From: Tritrichomonas musculus
Taxonomy: Eukaryota > Parabasalia > Tritrichomonadida > Tritrichomonadidae
DNA: 64,000 bases
NCBI GenBank assembly: GCA_039105265.1
Contig: JAPFFF010000018.1
Span: 930,001 to 994,000 of the forward strand
Direction: 5' to 3'
The notes under the pieces were generated by a model, which saw only the letters and a list, made by a program, of their open reading frames with translations, searched no databases and was not told where the DNA came from. Shown one piece after another: positions 18,637 to 29,900 of the stretch (the first letter of the stretch is position 1; every line of letters starts with the position of its first letter). Both the position numbers and the translations under genes were made by a program.

Positions 18637-19032
18637 ATGATAAATCAACAACAAAAACCTTCGTTAGATACTCAGAGAACGTGCAAAATAGTACAACCAA
18701 CAACAAAACGATACTTTCATACTCAAAATACTGAATTTAGACTACCCTTAGAATTTGTATCAAGTAAGAACAAAAAATATATCGTTGTTCAATATGTAGG
18801 TGCTATTGTTAAAGATTTTATAGTTGGTGATTTAATGGTTCATTCTGATTTAGTTCAAATTGATAATTATTGTGATAGTTTCATAATGTTAGCAAATAAA
18901 CGACAAACAAAATATAGAAAATACGAATTCTTTAGTACTTCAAAACGAGATTATAAAATATGGTTTACAGATTTATACGGTAATAAGATAGAACCTTCTG
19001 CTTTTGTATTAAGTTGTTTATTGATATATTAA
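18637..19032 (+). CDS. Polinton protein of unknown function, possible minor capsid or fibre component
   Basis: 131 residues, predominantly beta-like: a series of alternating hydrophobic strands ending in KIWFTDLYGNKIEPSAF and LSCLLIY. It starts 20 bp after the integrase stop and is probably cotranscribed with its neighbours. The pattern resembles a small single jelly roll, but no diagnostic motif is present. Confidence 0.5.
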   Translation: MINQQQKPSLDTQRTCKIVQPTTKRYFHTQNTEFRLPLEFVSSKNKKYIVVQYVGAIVKDFIVGDLMVHSDLVQIDNYCDSFIMLANKRQTKYRKYEFFSTSKRDYKIWFTDLYGNKIEPSAFVLSCLLIY

Positions 19033-19055
19033 TTGATTCTTTTTAATATAATGAA

Positions 19056-20012
19056 ATGAGTGTATTAACTCCTATACAAGATAGAAATGTTAATGATAAA
19101 GAAGCTTTTGTTATTAATGAAACTAATAAATTAGTATTTTATGATGAAACAGATTTAATTACTGTTAATTTGTATTTAAGTAGTAATTATAGAGATTTGT
19201 ATATAATAACCACAAAATCATATAGTATTGAAGATGAAGATACAGATACAGAAGATACAGTCAATACGAGCTCTCGTGATGTAGATAATGAAGAACTATT
19301 AATACACTTACCTGATGTTGTTGATACTAAAGATGAACAGAATTTGATAAATGATAAAGAAGTAGTTGATAAAAGCTTAATAACTAAATATAAGTTAGTA
19401 GTTGATAATACAGATAAAGAAAATAGTACTTTAGTATTTATAGAAAAAGAATTCAGAAATATCAATGAATCATATATAATACTTTATAAAGAATACAATA
19501 ATGAATATGACAACTATGATACTAAAAATTATTGTTTTAGTACTGATATTAACGGTAACATAATAAAAACAAAAGAACCTACTCCTATTTATATATTTAT
19601 GGGTTTTGAAAAAGAAGAATTCTTAAAATCATGGAATAAAGTTAGATTAAGAAATAAAGATGAAGAAACTAATAAATACTCATTTCAATATTATTTAGAT
19701 CATTATAATAGAAGAGGTTTTCCAATTATTAACGTATTTAAACAAGCAGTAACAAGTCCTATATTAAGTTTAGGATCACATAATACTACTTCACGAAATA
19801 AACCTAAAATACCAACATTAATATTACAACAAACTGATAATACTAATACAAATGAAAATGATGAAGTAAGACCAAAAATAAAAACAAACACTAATCGAAA
19901 TACACTTAATGAAGTAAGACCAAAAAAAATATTACCGAATTATCCAACTATGCTTAGTGATTTAAATAATAACAATAACAATTTTTCAATTCCTAAATTT
20001 AAACCTATATAA
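19056..20012 (+). CDS. Polinton protein of unknown function, possible minor capsid protein
   Basis: 318 residues. The first 230 look beta-rich and are interrupted by an acidic insert (about 60-110, DEDTDTEDTV). The C-terminal 80 residues are Asn/Thr/Pro rich, with two related segments (NEVRPK repeated). It begins 23 bp after the previous ORF. The position within the capsid-gene side suggests a virion protein; I cannot name it more closely. Confidence 0.5.
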   Translation: MSVLTPIQDRNVNDKEAFVINETNKLVFYDETDLITVNLYLSSNYRDLYIITTKSYSIEDEDTDTEDTVNTSSRDVDNEELLIHLPDVVDTKDEQNLINDKEVVDKSLITKYKLVVDNTDKENSTLVFIEKEFRNINESYIILYKEYNNEYDNYDTKNYCFSTDINGNIIKTKEPTPIYIFMGFEKEEFLKSWNKVRLRNKDEETNKYSFQYYLDHYNRRGFPIINVFKQAVTSPILSLGSHNTTSRNKPKIPTLILQQTDNTNTNENDEVRPKIKTNTNRNTLNEVRPKKILPNYPTMLSDLNNNNNNFSIPKFKPI

Positions 20013-20036
20013 AATCACATAACGACTATATTATTT

Positions 20037-21464
20037 TTATACTTTTTTGATTCTTTTTGTAATATATGTTTGATTAGCAAATTCATCTTTCTTTATCTTA
20101 TATAATTTCTTAGTTATAATATAATTACCACCTACTTGATTATTAATGAAAGTATCAATACTATTACAAAATGATTCTCTTAATTCTTTTATAAATTCTT
20201 TAGTTAATTTATTATTTTGTATATCATCAGCTAAATTAGCAAAAGCTTCAAAATTTTCATCACTAAATGATAAACCATGTGTAAACACAATAGCATGAGT
20301 ATTATCAATCATAGTATTTAATTCTTCATCTCTTATTTCTGTACCAGGTTCTATATAATCTTTATCAATTGGTATAGTAGCTTTCATATGATCATTATAA
20401 AATGTTTGAATAGCTATACCTAAATCAGCATTTACTTTCTTTCTATTATCTCGTTTAAATTGTAACCACTTTTTCCAATCACTTTCACAATTATTTTCGG
20501 CCATAGCTTTAATTTCAAACATTAGAACAAATAAAGCATTACAAACTTTGAAATAACTGAACAATGTTTTTAATGGTTCTAATCTGCTAAATGCAACATG
20601 TTCGGTATCTTTAAACATATTAAATAATGCAATCTGCCATATTTTTGAGAATATTGAAGCCCATAATCCTCTTGCTGTTAATCTTGAACTTATTCTAGGT
20701 TTAGATAATCCAACTTCTTCATATGCTTTAACTGCATTTTGCATATCTTGTTCATAATTTTCAACATCTAGTTTAAATTTACCATTATTCCATTCATCAT
20801 TTGTATATGTCCATGTTTTAGCAGAATTAGTTAATTTTCTCATCCAAATTTCAAAAGGTTCTATCTTACCCTTATTTTTGATTCTTTCAGTTTGCCATAT
20901 TTTTTTATACGGATCTGATTTAACTAATTTGAAACCATTAATTATAACAGGTCTACCTAATCTATCAACAATAACAATATCTTCAACTTTATCACCGTTT
21001 AAATCACAAATAGGGTTATTAAATGGATCTGTCGTATCAGAACGAGTTGGTATTAATCTATATAATGGATAACCTGATTTATCAAACTTCTTCTTACAAT
21101 ATAATTCTGCACCATCACGTGTAGCACATTTCGGTGAAAACTTGATTCTATAGTTACCGTTTATGATGATATCAAATAAAGCTTCTCTATATTTAGATAA
21201 ATCAACTCCTTCTTTATTCTTGAAAATGTATAAATCATTCATCGTATTCTTAGAATTTTCAAATGTTTTTTCTGCTCTTTTACCGACTCTTGTTACTTTA
21301 CCCAAACTTTTAAGATATTCTTGAACATCAAATTCAGTACCAGAAACAGGTTCTTCTTTACTAGTTAATAGATTTCTATATTGTTCAAGACTTTCATCTT
21401 CAACTACTTCAGCTTCATTATTATTATTATTATTATCATTATTTTCATCAGAATCATCATACAA
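20037..21464 (-). CDS. Conserved-looking Polinton protein with NGDKVEDIVIVD segment
   Basis: About 475 codons. The N-terminus is acidic and Asn-rich. Around residues 155-185 there is a striking segment CDLNGDKVEDIVIVD followed by GRPVIINGF, resembling an element I associate with virion proteins of large DNA viruses and Polintons. The second half is mainly helical. Function unknown; a virion or scaffold role is inference. It converges with the + gene ending at 20012. Confidence 0.55.
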   Translation of the reverse strand: MYDDSDENNDNNNNNNEAEVVEDESLEQYRNLLTSKEEPVSGTEFDVQEYLKSLGKVTRVGKRAEKTFENSKNTMNDLYIFKNKEGVDLSKYREALFDIIINGNYRIKFSPKCATRDGAELYCKKKFDKSGYPLYRLIPTRSDTTDPFNNPICDLNGDKVEDIVIVDRLGRPVIINGFKLVKSDPYKKIWQTERIKNKGKIEPFEIWMRKLTNSAKTWTYTNDEWNNGKFKLDVENYEQDMQNAVKAYEEVGLSKPRISSRLTARGLWASIFSKIWQIALFNMFKDTEHVAFSRLEPLKTLFSYFKVCNALFVLMFEIKAMAENNCESDWKKWLQFKRDNRKKVNADLGIAIQTFYNDHMKATIPIDKDYIEPGTEIRDEELNTMIDNTHAIVFTHGLSFSDENFEAFANLADDIQNNKLTKEFIKELRESFCNSIDTFINNQVGGNYIITKKLYKIKKDEFANQTYITKRIKKV

Positions 21465-21569
21465 AGAAGATAACTTGTTTTTATATGTTGTTTTTGATAT
21501 TCTTTACTAGGAGTTGTAAAAGTTCTATTCATTAGTTTATTATATAAAAAAACGTTTAACAATAGATAA

Positions 21570-23099
21570 ATGTTTACAATAAATCAAGCTAATAAAAATA
21601 AAAATTGTAATACTATTGATGAATTAATAATAGAATACATAAAGAAATATGGTAATTATACTACTATTGATGTTGATTTAAATGAGTATCGTAAAATGAT
21701 TGATCTAAGTTATAATGAAAATGATGAATTAGTATTGAAAAGTTCATTAAATGAATATCGTAAAACTAATGATCTAAGTTATGGTGAAAATGATGAATTA
21801 GTATTAAAGAGTTCATTATCAAACAACAATTTAGATATACTTACTTATGAAAAAGAATATAATAATGATACTCCAATATTTCTTCAACATATAGGTGAAA
21901 TTGCTAATGATAACAATGTATTATCTGCTAAATTATGTTTGTATGTTCTTTCTGATTTTATTGAATATAACAATAATAATAAATTGATTGTTAAAACAGA
22001 AACAGTTGATAATGATGATATTGAAACATTTCTACATAATATATACATTCGTTCTTTTGATACTAATGTATTATCTGCTAAATTAACAAGAGAATTTGTA
22101 TATAAATATGTAGATCATGTTATGACTAATCTCAATATAGTAAAATATGATAGTGAATTTGAATACAATTCATATAAATCGTTAAATTTAACATATTTTG
22201 ATGAAACATATGATGAAAAAGTATTAAGTATGAAATCATGTATAAGTATGTATTATGATTTACGTGATAAATTATTATATGATAAACAAGATAAACTAGA
22301 ATTTTCTTCAACAAAAGAACATTATGAAACTAATAAAGAATCAACAACAATAATACCAACATTAAGTTTATTAAATGAATTAGTTAATGATAAAAATAAT
22401 AATATTGAAATACTTAAAGCTGATACTAAATATAGTTTTGATAATATAACTGGAATTGATGATATTGTAGCAAAAACAAAAGAATTATTAAATAGTGTAA
22501 ATGACGAAACTGTTTTTTCAAGTAAGTTAGCTATGTTTGCTAATTTTAGTTATATTATTACAGAATTAAATGACGAAATACTTATTAAATCTGATAATTC
22601 TGATTTATCTTATTATACTGATTTAACAAATATTGATTATGCAAGTTCTAATAAATTAAAAGATTATCTTTATTATAATGAAGATATTGAAGTTAGAGGA
22701 GTAAATGATATTAATATTTATTCAACAAGATCTATATACAACTTAATTAAACTTATTAATTATTATAAATTAGATAAATATCCTTTAATAGAAACTGAAG
22801 AAGATTATATTGAGAATAATAATAAACACAAAACATCATTAATAAGTTGTGAATTGTTACAAAGTCTATTACAAAATAAGCAAGATTCTTTAACATTATC
22901 AACAACAAAATCAGATTATGAAACTAATAAAGAATCAACAACAATAGTTCCTAGTTTGAACTTAATAAATGAATTAATAAGTGAATGTGATAATAAATAT
23001 ATAGCTAAAAATGAAGATGGTTCATTAACATTAAATTCAACAAATGATACTGTATTATCAGAGGAGATGAAAAACGAATTTGCTGAAGGGTTTGGATAA
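21570..23099 (+). CDS. Polinton fibre-like repeat protein, left of an inserted transposon
   Basis: 509 codons made of recurring units. NEYRK then DLSY/ENDELVLKSSL occurs twice near the start; a 'NVLSAKL' unit recurs at about 115, 170 and later; and 'KQD.L..S.TK..YETNKEST' occurs twice, about 200 residues apart. This repeat build is usual for trimeric fibre or tail-knob stalks that bind host surfaces. A 1.9-kb DNA transposon with an 8-bp target duplication interrupts this region at 23060. Confidence 0.6.
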   Translation: MFTINQANKNKNCNTIDELIIEYIKKYGNYTTIDVDLNEYRKMIDLSYNENDELVLKSSLNEYRKTNDLSYGENDELVLKSSLSNNNLDILTYEKEYNNDTPIFLQHIGEIANDNNVLSAKLCLYVLSDFIEYNNNNKLIVKTETVDNDDIETFLHNIYIRSFDTNVLSAKLTREFVYKYVDHVMTNLNIVKYDSEFEYNSYKSLNLTYFDETYDEKVLSMKSCISMYYDLRDKLLYDKQDKLEFSSTKEHYETNKESTTIIPTLSLLNELVNDKNNNIEILKADTKYSFDNITGIDDIVAKTKELLNSVNDETVFSSKLAMFANFSYIITELNDEILIKSDNSDLSYYTDLTNIDYASSNKLKDYLYYNEDIEVRGVNDINIYSTRSIYNLIKLINYYKLDKYPLIETEEDYIENNNKHKTSLISCELLQSLLQNKQDSLTLSTTKSDYETNKESTTIVPSLNLINELISECDNKYIAKNEDGSLTLNSTNDTVLSEEMKNEFAEGFG

Positions 23100-24940
23100 A
23101 TATTTTGCCACAGCATTTTATACTTATTTATGAATATAAATATACACTTTTTATGAAGATTTAGTCCTTCAATTTTGAGAAAATAGGTTGGCAATATATG
23201 ATGTGATTTCATGACCGTTTGAAGATACTTGAATATTATTAAAAAATTAATAATAATATTAATATAACTAGATGAAATAATATTTCAAAATAGTTTAATT
23301 TTAAATATTCTTTGAAATATTGCCAAAACAATTTTTTTGGTAATATTTTTCTTAAATATCTTTTTATAATTTTCACCCGGTATTGAGTTACATAAATATT
23401 TAATCATGTAATAAATATTAAATCCATAAATATGCTTTTTAAAAAAGAATATTATATAGAATATCATAAAAAAATCAGTTATTTATAAAGCTATATATTA
23501 AACGATCATATTCTATTCATATTTTCAATATATCAGAATATTTGAATTTAATATTATTCAAATTATCTAAAAAATTAAATAGGCAATAAGTTCTTCAAAA
23601 AAGAATATTTTTGATTCGTTTCGATTTATTCAATAATTATTTTTGAATAATTTGATGTTGTAAACATAGATTTCGAATATCAAAAGCTTAATGCTATCAT
23701 ATTTTTATTTGATACATTGTATTAAAGATTACATAAAAAAGAGAAAACCATATAATAAAATATTGTAAAATAAATTAAGTGTAGCAAAAAGTTTAGCTGT
23801 TCAAAATAAAAAGCATGCAAATAATTATGCATTTCATATATCTCAATCAATAAATGTAGAATGAATAAAAATTTAATATTATTTTAATTATACCACTTAT
23901 TAAAATGATAGATATTCATATAAAAAACTTCTATAATAAATCTTTAGAGAATTTTTGAGGAAAACTTTAGTTTTAAAAAACTTTTTCAGAGATACAGAAT
24001 ATTTTAAAATGTAAATTTTCCAAAATTACAGGAGAAATTTTTAAATTAAAACATGAATTTATATATTATAATAGATATAAAATTAATATAATATATTAAT
24101 GATTCAATTCTTTCTGCAAAAAATTTAATATGATCCAAAATATGATCAAAATGTACGTTTATTTTATATTTAACGTATTTTTCAAATTAAACACAAATAT
24201 CTTGGAAAATTTTAAAATCTATTGATATAATTATAATTTATATAACAAAAAAATTATTAAAACATACATATTTATCAAAAAAGTAAGATTTACTATTTGC
24301 AATGAATTGGAAAATCAATTTAATTTAATATTCAAACGCTTAAACAAAATGGCTTTTAGTTTCGCCAGAAAATATTTTTGCTATTTAAAATATATTATTT
24401 AACAAATTTATTTTATTTTTTATTTTTACTTAAATACTTACATAAAAAAAGATTCACATCATTTTTTTGGATCAAAGTGTCAAAAAAACGAAAATTAGGC
24501 AAAATTAAAATGGCTTAAATTTTTTATCTAGAAAAAAAATTCACAAATTCATAATATTTTTATTATGAACATGTTATGTCTTATCAATGCTTAAAAAATC
24601 TCGATACCGGGTGATCTGTAAATTTTTTTTTGCGTTTGAAGTTTTGTGAAAAAATTGATGTTTTTTCGTTTTCATATGATCAACATTGATTTATTAGTTT
24701 CCGATCAATGATCTAAAAACAACTTAGGATATTAATACTTATTTTCTATTTCTTTTAAATCAGTCACTGCCAGATCACGAAAAAGGGTATCTAAAAAATT
24801 GAATTTGTCACCTCATTTTTTCAAAAGGTAGGCTAGTTATAACAAATTTAAGAGAATATATTAGTTAGTGCATTAATTATCTATCGAATGGCATATATAT
24901 TGTTTGCCATAATTGCATATTTATAAAATGCATCTCCTCT
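23060..24940. mobile_element. 1.9-kb non-autonomous DNA element inside the Polinton
   Basis: The ends AGAGGAGATG (23060) and CATCTCCTCT (24931-24940) are a perfect 10-bp inverted repeat. GTATTATC is duplicated on both sides (23052-23059 and 24941-24948). The 1881-bp interior has no reading frame of note, is more AT-rich than the Polinton genes, and contains an internal inverted word CACCCGGTAT / ATACCGGGTG (about 23375 and 24604). An 8-bp duplication is used by hAT, P and some other superfamilies; the family is not determinable from ends alone. Confidence 0.8.
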
Positions 24941-24982
24941 GTATTATCGATAAATAGTAGTTCTAATAACGTTTCTTCAATT

Positions 24983-26359
24983 GTGATAGGACCTAATTCT
25001 AGAAATAGTTTGAAATTACAATATGAAAAAAATACTAATTATGCACGTTTTCATTCACAAAATAAACTCTTTTTACTATATGATAATAATAATAATGATA
25101 TTAATACTTATTGTTATAGATTTAATATAATAAGTACTGGAAATAATATTTCTGATATAACATTTGGAAAAAATACTACAGATAAAACAACTATACGATT
25201 TTATTTTGATTCAGTTTCAAAAACAGATCATTTAGAAAATACTTATGAAACTCAATTATTAATTAAAGATACTAAATTTATAAATTTCACGAAAATAGTA
25301 TATCTAACTAAAACAATAGATACTACTGTTTTAAATGAGTTTTATAAAACTACATTTGAAGATAATGTTAGTGTTTTTGTTAATGATTTACGAAAAACAG
25401 AAACTGATAAATATTTAACTGAATCAGAATGTAATGCAAAATATGTAGCTAAAGAAGGTAATTCAACTATTAAAGGTACATTGTCAATATTAGATGAAAA
25501 TGCTACAAATTCATTAATATTTGGTAGAAGTTCAACTGAAAATGAAGCTGCAACATTAAGCTTTTTCGATAATTCAGGAGCTTTAGGAGTTGTTGGTAAT
25601 GAAAATCTTATAAATTGGTATACAACAAATACAACTTTTTATAATAATATTGTATTATTTTATAGTAAATTAGAAATAGGAAGTAAAGAACCTAATGGAT
25701 TACTTGTTTATCAAGAAAATCCAAATTTATGTGAATCAAATATAGTTCTTGGTCTTAATTCAGCAAAATGTGCAAAAATACAATATTATAATCAAGGTAA
25801 TTTAGCTTATTATAGAATATTATTTGATAATTCAAACATATTTTCTTATGAAGTTTCTACATCAGTAAGAAATACAATAATTGGTTCTAATTTACATGTT
25901 AATGGTAAGATAACATCAAATGGATCAAATACGATTACTCATTATGCACCTATTGAGTCTACTTTGAATAATATTGATGATTTTATTATAGGAGCTCCTG
26001 TTTATATAACTGGAAAAGTATATAAACGAAAAGATGATAAATGGATAGAATCAAATGAAGATGATGTTATTGATTGTATATGTTCAGTTAAAACACAAGG
26101 AATATGGAAAGAATATATAGGTATTTGTACACATATAGATAAAGAAAACAATTCAATCAAGTTTGCTAATTTAGGTGATTATCTTGTTCGTGTTACTGAT
26201 TCTTCATGTTATAGTATAGGTGATGAAGTATTTATTGATGATGATAATAAGCTTAAGATTTTATCAGGTGAAACAGCAATAACATCAAAAATAAAAAGAT
26301 TAACTGTAGGTATAGTAACATCAATTATAAACAAAAATATATTAGCTGTTTTCAAATAA
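24983..26359 (+). CDS. Polinton fibre-like protein, right of the inserted transposon
   Basis: 458 codons. Beta-rich, with STIKGTLSILDE, NLHVNGKITSNG and similar strand-turn units typical of phage-like fibre tips. The last ~130 residues form a compact domain (GAPVYITGKVYKR ... GDYLVRVTDSSCYSIGDEVF ... LTVGIVTSIINKN) resembling the C-terminal domains of viral receptor-binding fibres. It probably belongs to the virion surface. The 1.9-kb DNA element lies just upstream. Confidence 0.6.
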   Translation: MIGPNSRNSLKLQYEKNTNYARFHSQNKLFLLYDNNNNDINTYCYRFNIISTGNNISDITFGKNTTDKTTIRFYFDSVSKTDHLENTYETQLLIKDTKFINFTKIVYLTKTIDTTVLNEFYKTTFEDNVSVFVNDLRKTETDKYLTESECNAKYVAKEGNSTIKGTLSILDENATNSLIFGRSSTENEAATLSFFDNSGALGVVGNENLINWYTTNTTFYNNIVLFYSKLEIGSKEPNGLLVYQENPNLCESNIVLGLNSAKCAKIQYYNQGNLAYYRILFDNSNIFSYEVSTSVRNTIIGSNLHVNGKITSNGSNTITHYAPIESTLNNIDDFIIGAPVYITGKVYKRKDDKWIESNEDDVIDCICSVKTQGIWKEYIGICTHIDKENNSIKFANLGDYLVRVTDSSCYSIGDEVFIDDDNKLKILSGETAITSKIKRLTVGIVTSIINKNILAVFK

Positions 26360-26459
26360 AGTGACATAAATTCACACATCGAGCTTCTTCACTTTTAAAT
26401 ATGTTAACTGTACAAAAATAAAGTAGTACAAAAATAAAACTATTATTTTTACATTTCAT

Positions 26460-26855
26460 TTATGAATTAGATATTATATTAATAATTCTTTCTGTCATAT
26501 ATGTTGAAATGCTAATATTTAATTGTTCTTTAATCATATTTTGAAGAAACATTAAACGATTAGGTTGAGCTTGATTTAAAACTTGTTCTTTATTATTAAG
26601 TGCAAATTGTAATACTTGATTTCTTTGTTCATTATTCAAGAATTTAGATCTATTTAATGGATATGATCTATTTAATCTTCTTCTTGTTATTTGAGTTTGT
26701 TGTTGATTTTGTAAATCATCTCTAAATGATATCAATTCATTTATTATTCTATTGATTTGTGTTATTTGATATTGTTCATTATTTGTATTTGTATTTTGTG
26801 CTTGTTCTTGTTCTTGTTCTTCATTTGTGTTTGTGTTATCTTGATTTTGACTCAT
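26460..26855 (-). CDS. Q/N-rich Polinton protein
   Basis: 131 residues, about a third Gln and Asn, starting MSQNQDNTN, with an N-terminal low-complexity part and a helical C-terminal half (RSKFLNNEQRNQVLQFALN). It lies 45 bp after the polymerase start on the same strand. Function unknown. Confidence 0.5.
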   Translation of the reverse strand: MSQNQDNTNTNEEQEQEQAQNTNTNNEQYQITQINRIINELISFRDDLQNQQQTQITRRRLNRSYPLNRSKFLNNEQRNQVLQFALNNKEQVLNQAQPNRLMFLQNMIKEQLNISISTYMTERIINIISNS

Positions 26856-26900
26856 ATTTTAGATTTTTGTTTTTAAAATAAAAAATAAAAAAGTAGTTTT

Positions 26901-29900
26901 TTAAAACTCAACAAAATAATTATTAGCTGAAATTCCATAAATATAAGGTAGACAAGCTTGATTCTCTAATACTATCATTTTAGTATGTGAAGCTGTTAAT
27001 GCATTTTTATTAACTGTTATCTTAGACATTATATTATTCTTCATTTGTAGATTTATGTTTTTACCTATCTTAATTGATTGATTTGCTAAGATATCATTAT
27101 AATCTTCATATTTTATATTGTTCTTTTTTAGACTTACACCTTTTATTTTTATCGCTTTTGTTTGTTTGTTGTTGTTAAATATTGTATAACATTTAGGTGC
27201 TAATGCTATCATGTTATCTCCAATTTTTTCAATAGCACAACCTAATAATTTCTTTTCATCTTCAATAGTATTAATATTAGGATTAGGCATAAATTTGTAA
27301 ATATGTTTGTTATAGAAATCATGATCTTTAATTATGTATTTGAATTCTTGATTGATATCTTTTGTTGAATCACCTGAAATTGCAAAATAAGCTGAATCTG
27401 TATCTCCTTCTATAAAATGAAACTTATTTGTATCTAAACATCTATTCATAAAATCGTAATAGAATGTAAGATACCAAAATTTGGCGTTATCTAACGTAAA
27501 GAATGATTCTTGTAAACAAGTTGTACAATGATAGTATTTAGGTTGATTTTGAATTATAAATAGATTATCATTTAATTTAGAACCATTCATATAAGTTTGA
27601 GAAATAATATATTGATAAGCTTTGTTGGTATCGCAAATCTTAACCTTACAAAACTTTTCATTATTTATACCATCATATCCATAACCACCATTCATACTTA
27701 TTTTGTAAAACTTCTCATTACCTTTTTCTTTCTTTGATATGATATCTTGTCTCTTTTTCATAAATGTAGTTACAAATTCATTAAAACCTGTATGAGCTTC
27801 ATATAATGAAATAGATTTAACATCTTCTAATACTAAACCATGATCTAATAAAAACCATAAATAATAGTTAGAAAATGTCATATACTGACCATATGTATCT
27901 AATAGCATAGTTAGTTTTCGTTCTTCTTTATTTAATGATGTTAGTTTGTGTTTTTCAAGATAATTATACATATAACTACCTATTACATTTTCTTCATTCT
28001 TAATCATAATATTTCTGAAAATAGGTGGAAAATTAATAAAGTAGTTAATCTTATTTTTAGGACATACTAGTTTAACTTCAGCTTTGAATAAATATTTTGG
28101 ATTAGGTTGAAATCTTGTTTTGTTTGTTATGATATCTAATGCTCTTTGTTTTGATTGTTTATCTTTAACTTCAATTCTTTTTATAAATGAACCCGGCATA
28201 TACATTATTCCACCATGATACTTATTAAAATCATGTTTTGTTGATGAAAATGAAGAAGGATATAAACTATTAAAATCTATTCCTAAAACATGAGTCATAA
28301 TATTTTCAGTATTATATGAAATAACTTTATTATTTTCAGAATCATATCTAAATTTATTAATATATGTTTCACCTTTAATGTTATATCTATGTTGAACATT
28401 TGATAAACCACCTGTTATATTATTTCTTAAACTATAGTATTCTTGTTCATCATTTATTAAAGTTGGAAGATGATGTAATTTGCAAAACTTCTTTAATTGA
28501 ATTCTTAATCTTGTTATTTTTTCATCTTCTCTTTTATGAAGCTTATTACATTCTAAACATGCTAATCTACAATTCTTTAATTCATGTCCTATATTATTAT
28601 CGATTCTATCTAATGTAGGTTTGTTTTCATTTGTAAAGTGTTCACCACATAAATAACAACATGAATCTTTATACATCTTCATAAATTCATCATAATCAGA
28701 AACAGAAATACATTTATCTAGATTTCTTTGGTTATCTTTATGTGTTTGATTATATTTCTGATCTTGCTTATAATAGCAATCACATTTAAAGCGAAACCAT
28801 TTCATATTAGGTTTAAATGTATTTTCTTTATTAATAACATCATAATTAGTATTAACATCAAAATCTTTATAAGCTAAAGCATATTTAATACAAGCTGAAC
28901 ATTTTGATAAAGATAAGTTAGAAATCAGATCTACTTTATATTCAGCATTCATCTTTATTAAGTTATCTATTGGTTTAATCATCATTTCAACATCATTATC
29001 ATTATATGCTAACAAATACGACCATCTATCACAATAATTCTTACTATCTTTAACATATTCTTCATATTCTTCTTTTGTTAAAGGATTCTTTTGATTAAGA
29101 TAGCTATAGAAATCATCATAATTAAAAGGTTCAGATTTAGATAAAACTTCATTATAATTTTCACTGTTAATAGCTTCATATGGAAATACACCTTTATTAC
29201 TATTATTTAAACCACCAAAATCAATACCAAACTGTTTTAATGTTCCACCAGCTACAAAAGATTGAGCATCAATAAACCTTAGTTTTGTATCATATTTTGA
29301 TGAAACTAGAATGAATTGTTTTAATGATGATAATGTTCCTATTATACTATTTGATTCTATATGCCAATGTTCAGTATTAAGATATTGTTTAAATAAGTTA
29401 CTATCAAAACGTGAAGAATTAAAACCGAAAACAGTTATAACATTTATATTAGAATCTATATTTTCAGGTACACATGAATACTGTTGTTTATCTTTATATA
29501 CCGTTAATGATTGTTCAAATAACCAATTTATCCAATTTATAATAAACTCATTACTATCTCTTAAACTGAAATTCTTTGTTAATAAACCTTTTGCTGATTT
29601 AACACATGATGAAACTGATATAGGTATTAATCTAGAGTTAATTGTTGTTGATTTACCAATTTCTTTATTTACAATTTGTTCCATAGTTTCAAAATCATAA
29701 GTTATATAATAAATATTAGGTTTCCATTCTATATCATAAGCTAAACAATATTCATAAACAGAATTATTAAGAATATGAGGACAATATGGTAAAGCTTCTT
29801 TAACAGGTACAAAATGTTTCTTAAACTTAGAATCACAATGTTTAACATGATCTTCAAATCTATATAAATTCTCATTACCATAATGAACATAAGATTTACA

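Noticed and set aside
22916-23467. Minus-strand frames across the Polinton/insert junction
   Set aside because: One spans the junction of two elements and the other lies in non-coding insert; both are chance frames.
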